Shown: piece by piece, positions 31,918 through 31,963 of the stretch
How positions within the stretch are numbered: position 1 is the first letter of the stretch
Layout: every line of letters begins with the position of its first letter
Assembly (NCBI GenBank): GCA_000435835.1
Contig: FR883348.1
Coordinates: forward strand, 1 to 31,963
From: Clostridium sp. CAG:221
GTDB lineage: Bacteria > Bacillota > Clostridia > Clostridiales > Clostridiaceae
DNA length: 31,963 bases
Direction: 5' to 3'
Notes under the pieces: model-generated
Seen by the model: only the letters and a program-made list of their open reading frames with translations
Database searches by the model: none
Told to the model about the DNA's origin: nothing
Translations under genes and position numbers: made by a program

Positions 31918-31963
31918 GTGTGCCCAGCATGGGCAACAACTTGACGGTGAAAGTCCGTTGTGG
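31918..31963 (+). mobile_element. 5' end of a group II intron, probably class C (partial)
   Basis: The window ends in GTGTGCCCAGCATGGGC, the conserved GUGYG 5' end and first stem (CCC-AGCAU-GGG) of bacterial group II introns, and continues with a second stem in which GACGG (about 31945) pairs with CCGTT near 31955. This matches the start of domain I of Oceanobacillus-type IIC introns (GTGTGCCCGGCATGGGT). It lies in sense orientation immediately after a terminator stem and T-run, the usual target of class C introns. The rest of the RNA and the reverse transcriptase/maturase gene lie outside the window. Confidence 0.8.

Overview
The window is very AT-rich (coding and spacer alike), uses ATA/AGA/TTA codons heavily, has strong AGGAGG-type ribosome binding sites and many long-stem intrinsic terminators. 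With the gene content (RpiR/PTS sugar operon, NhaC antiporter, PepF, SEC-C methionine aminopeptidase, wall-anchored GH16 enzyme) this points to a low-GC Firmicute, most likely Clostridium sensu stricto. I see no rRNA, tRNA or CRISPR array.

Layout. 94-2778: thiol peroxidase (tpx) with a tiny His/Lys/Glu-rich protein, then a NagZ-type lipoprotein glycosidase and a HAD phosphatase. 2780-5114: a decayed stretch. A complete-looking ribosome-controlled attenuator (promoter, 6-codon leader, mutually exclusive hairpins, terminator) stands before an ABC-F gene that has lost most of its body; a 58-codon minus-strand gene and a chemoreceptor missing its N-terminus follow. 5294-13790: a beta-glucan locus with a ROK kinase, RpiR regulator, GH1 (phospho-)beta-glucosidase, lactose/cellobiose-type PTS IIB, IIC and IIA, and a secreted, wall-anchored GH16 endo-glucanase with three carbohydrate-binding modules. 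Outside cleavage, PTS uptake and cytoplasmic hydrolysis form a coherent pathway.

13806-20015: cytoplasmic 5'-nucleotidase-like phosphoesterase (minus), NhaC antiporter (plus), two minus-strand genes of unclear role (one kinase-like without the catalytic Asp), an unknown 191-aa protein and a GltD/PreT-like flavoprotein. 20056-22770 (minus): DUF969, DUF979, pyroglutamyl peptidase and a gamma-glutamylcyclotransferase-like protein, a tight operon whose two enzymes would both release 5-oxoproline. 23077-27755: small membrane protein, oligoendopeptidase F, a gene remnant, membrane-anchored GDPD, RluF, cytidine deaminase.

28018-31963: lipoprotein, ferric-reductase-like membrane protein behind a perfect 15-bp Fur-like palindrome, methionine aminopeptidase, and two tandem DedA genes. 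The last 46 bases are the 5' end of a group II intron, apparently class C, sitting immediately after the terminator of the second DedA gene; its body lies outside the window.

Starts were re-chosen where the longest reading frame began inside or before the ribosome binding site (592, 954, 2125, 17291, 27755). Functional calls rest on motif recognition by eye; no database search was run.
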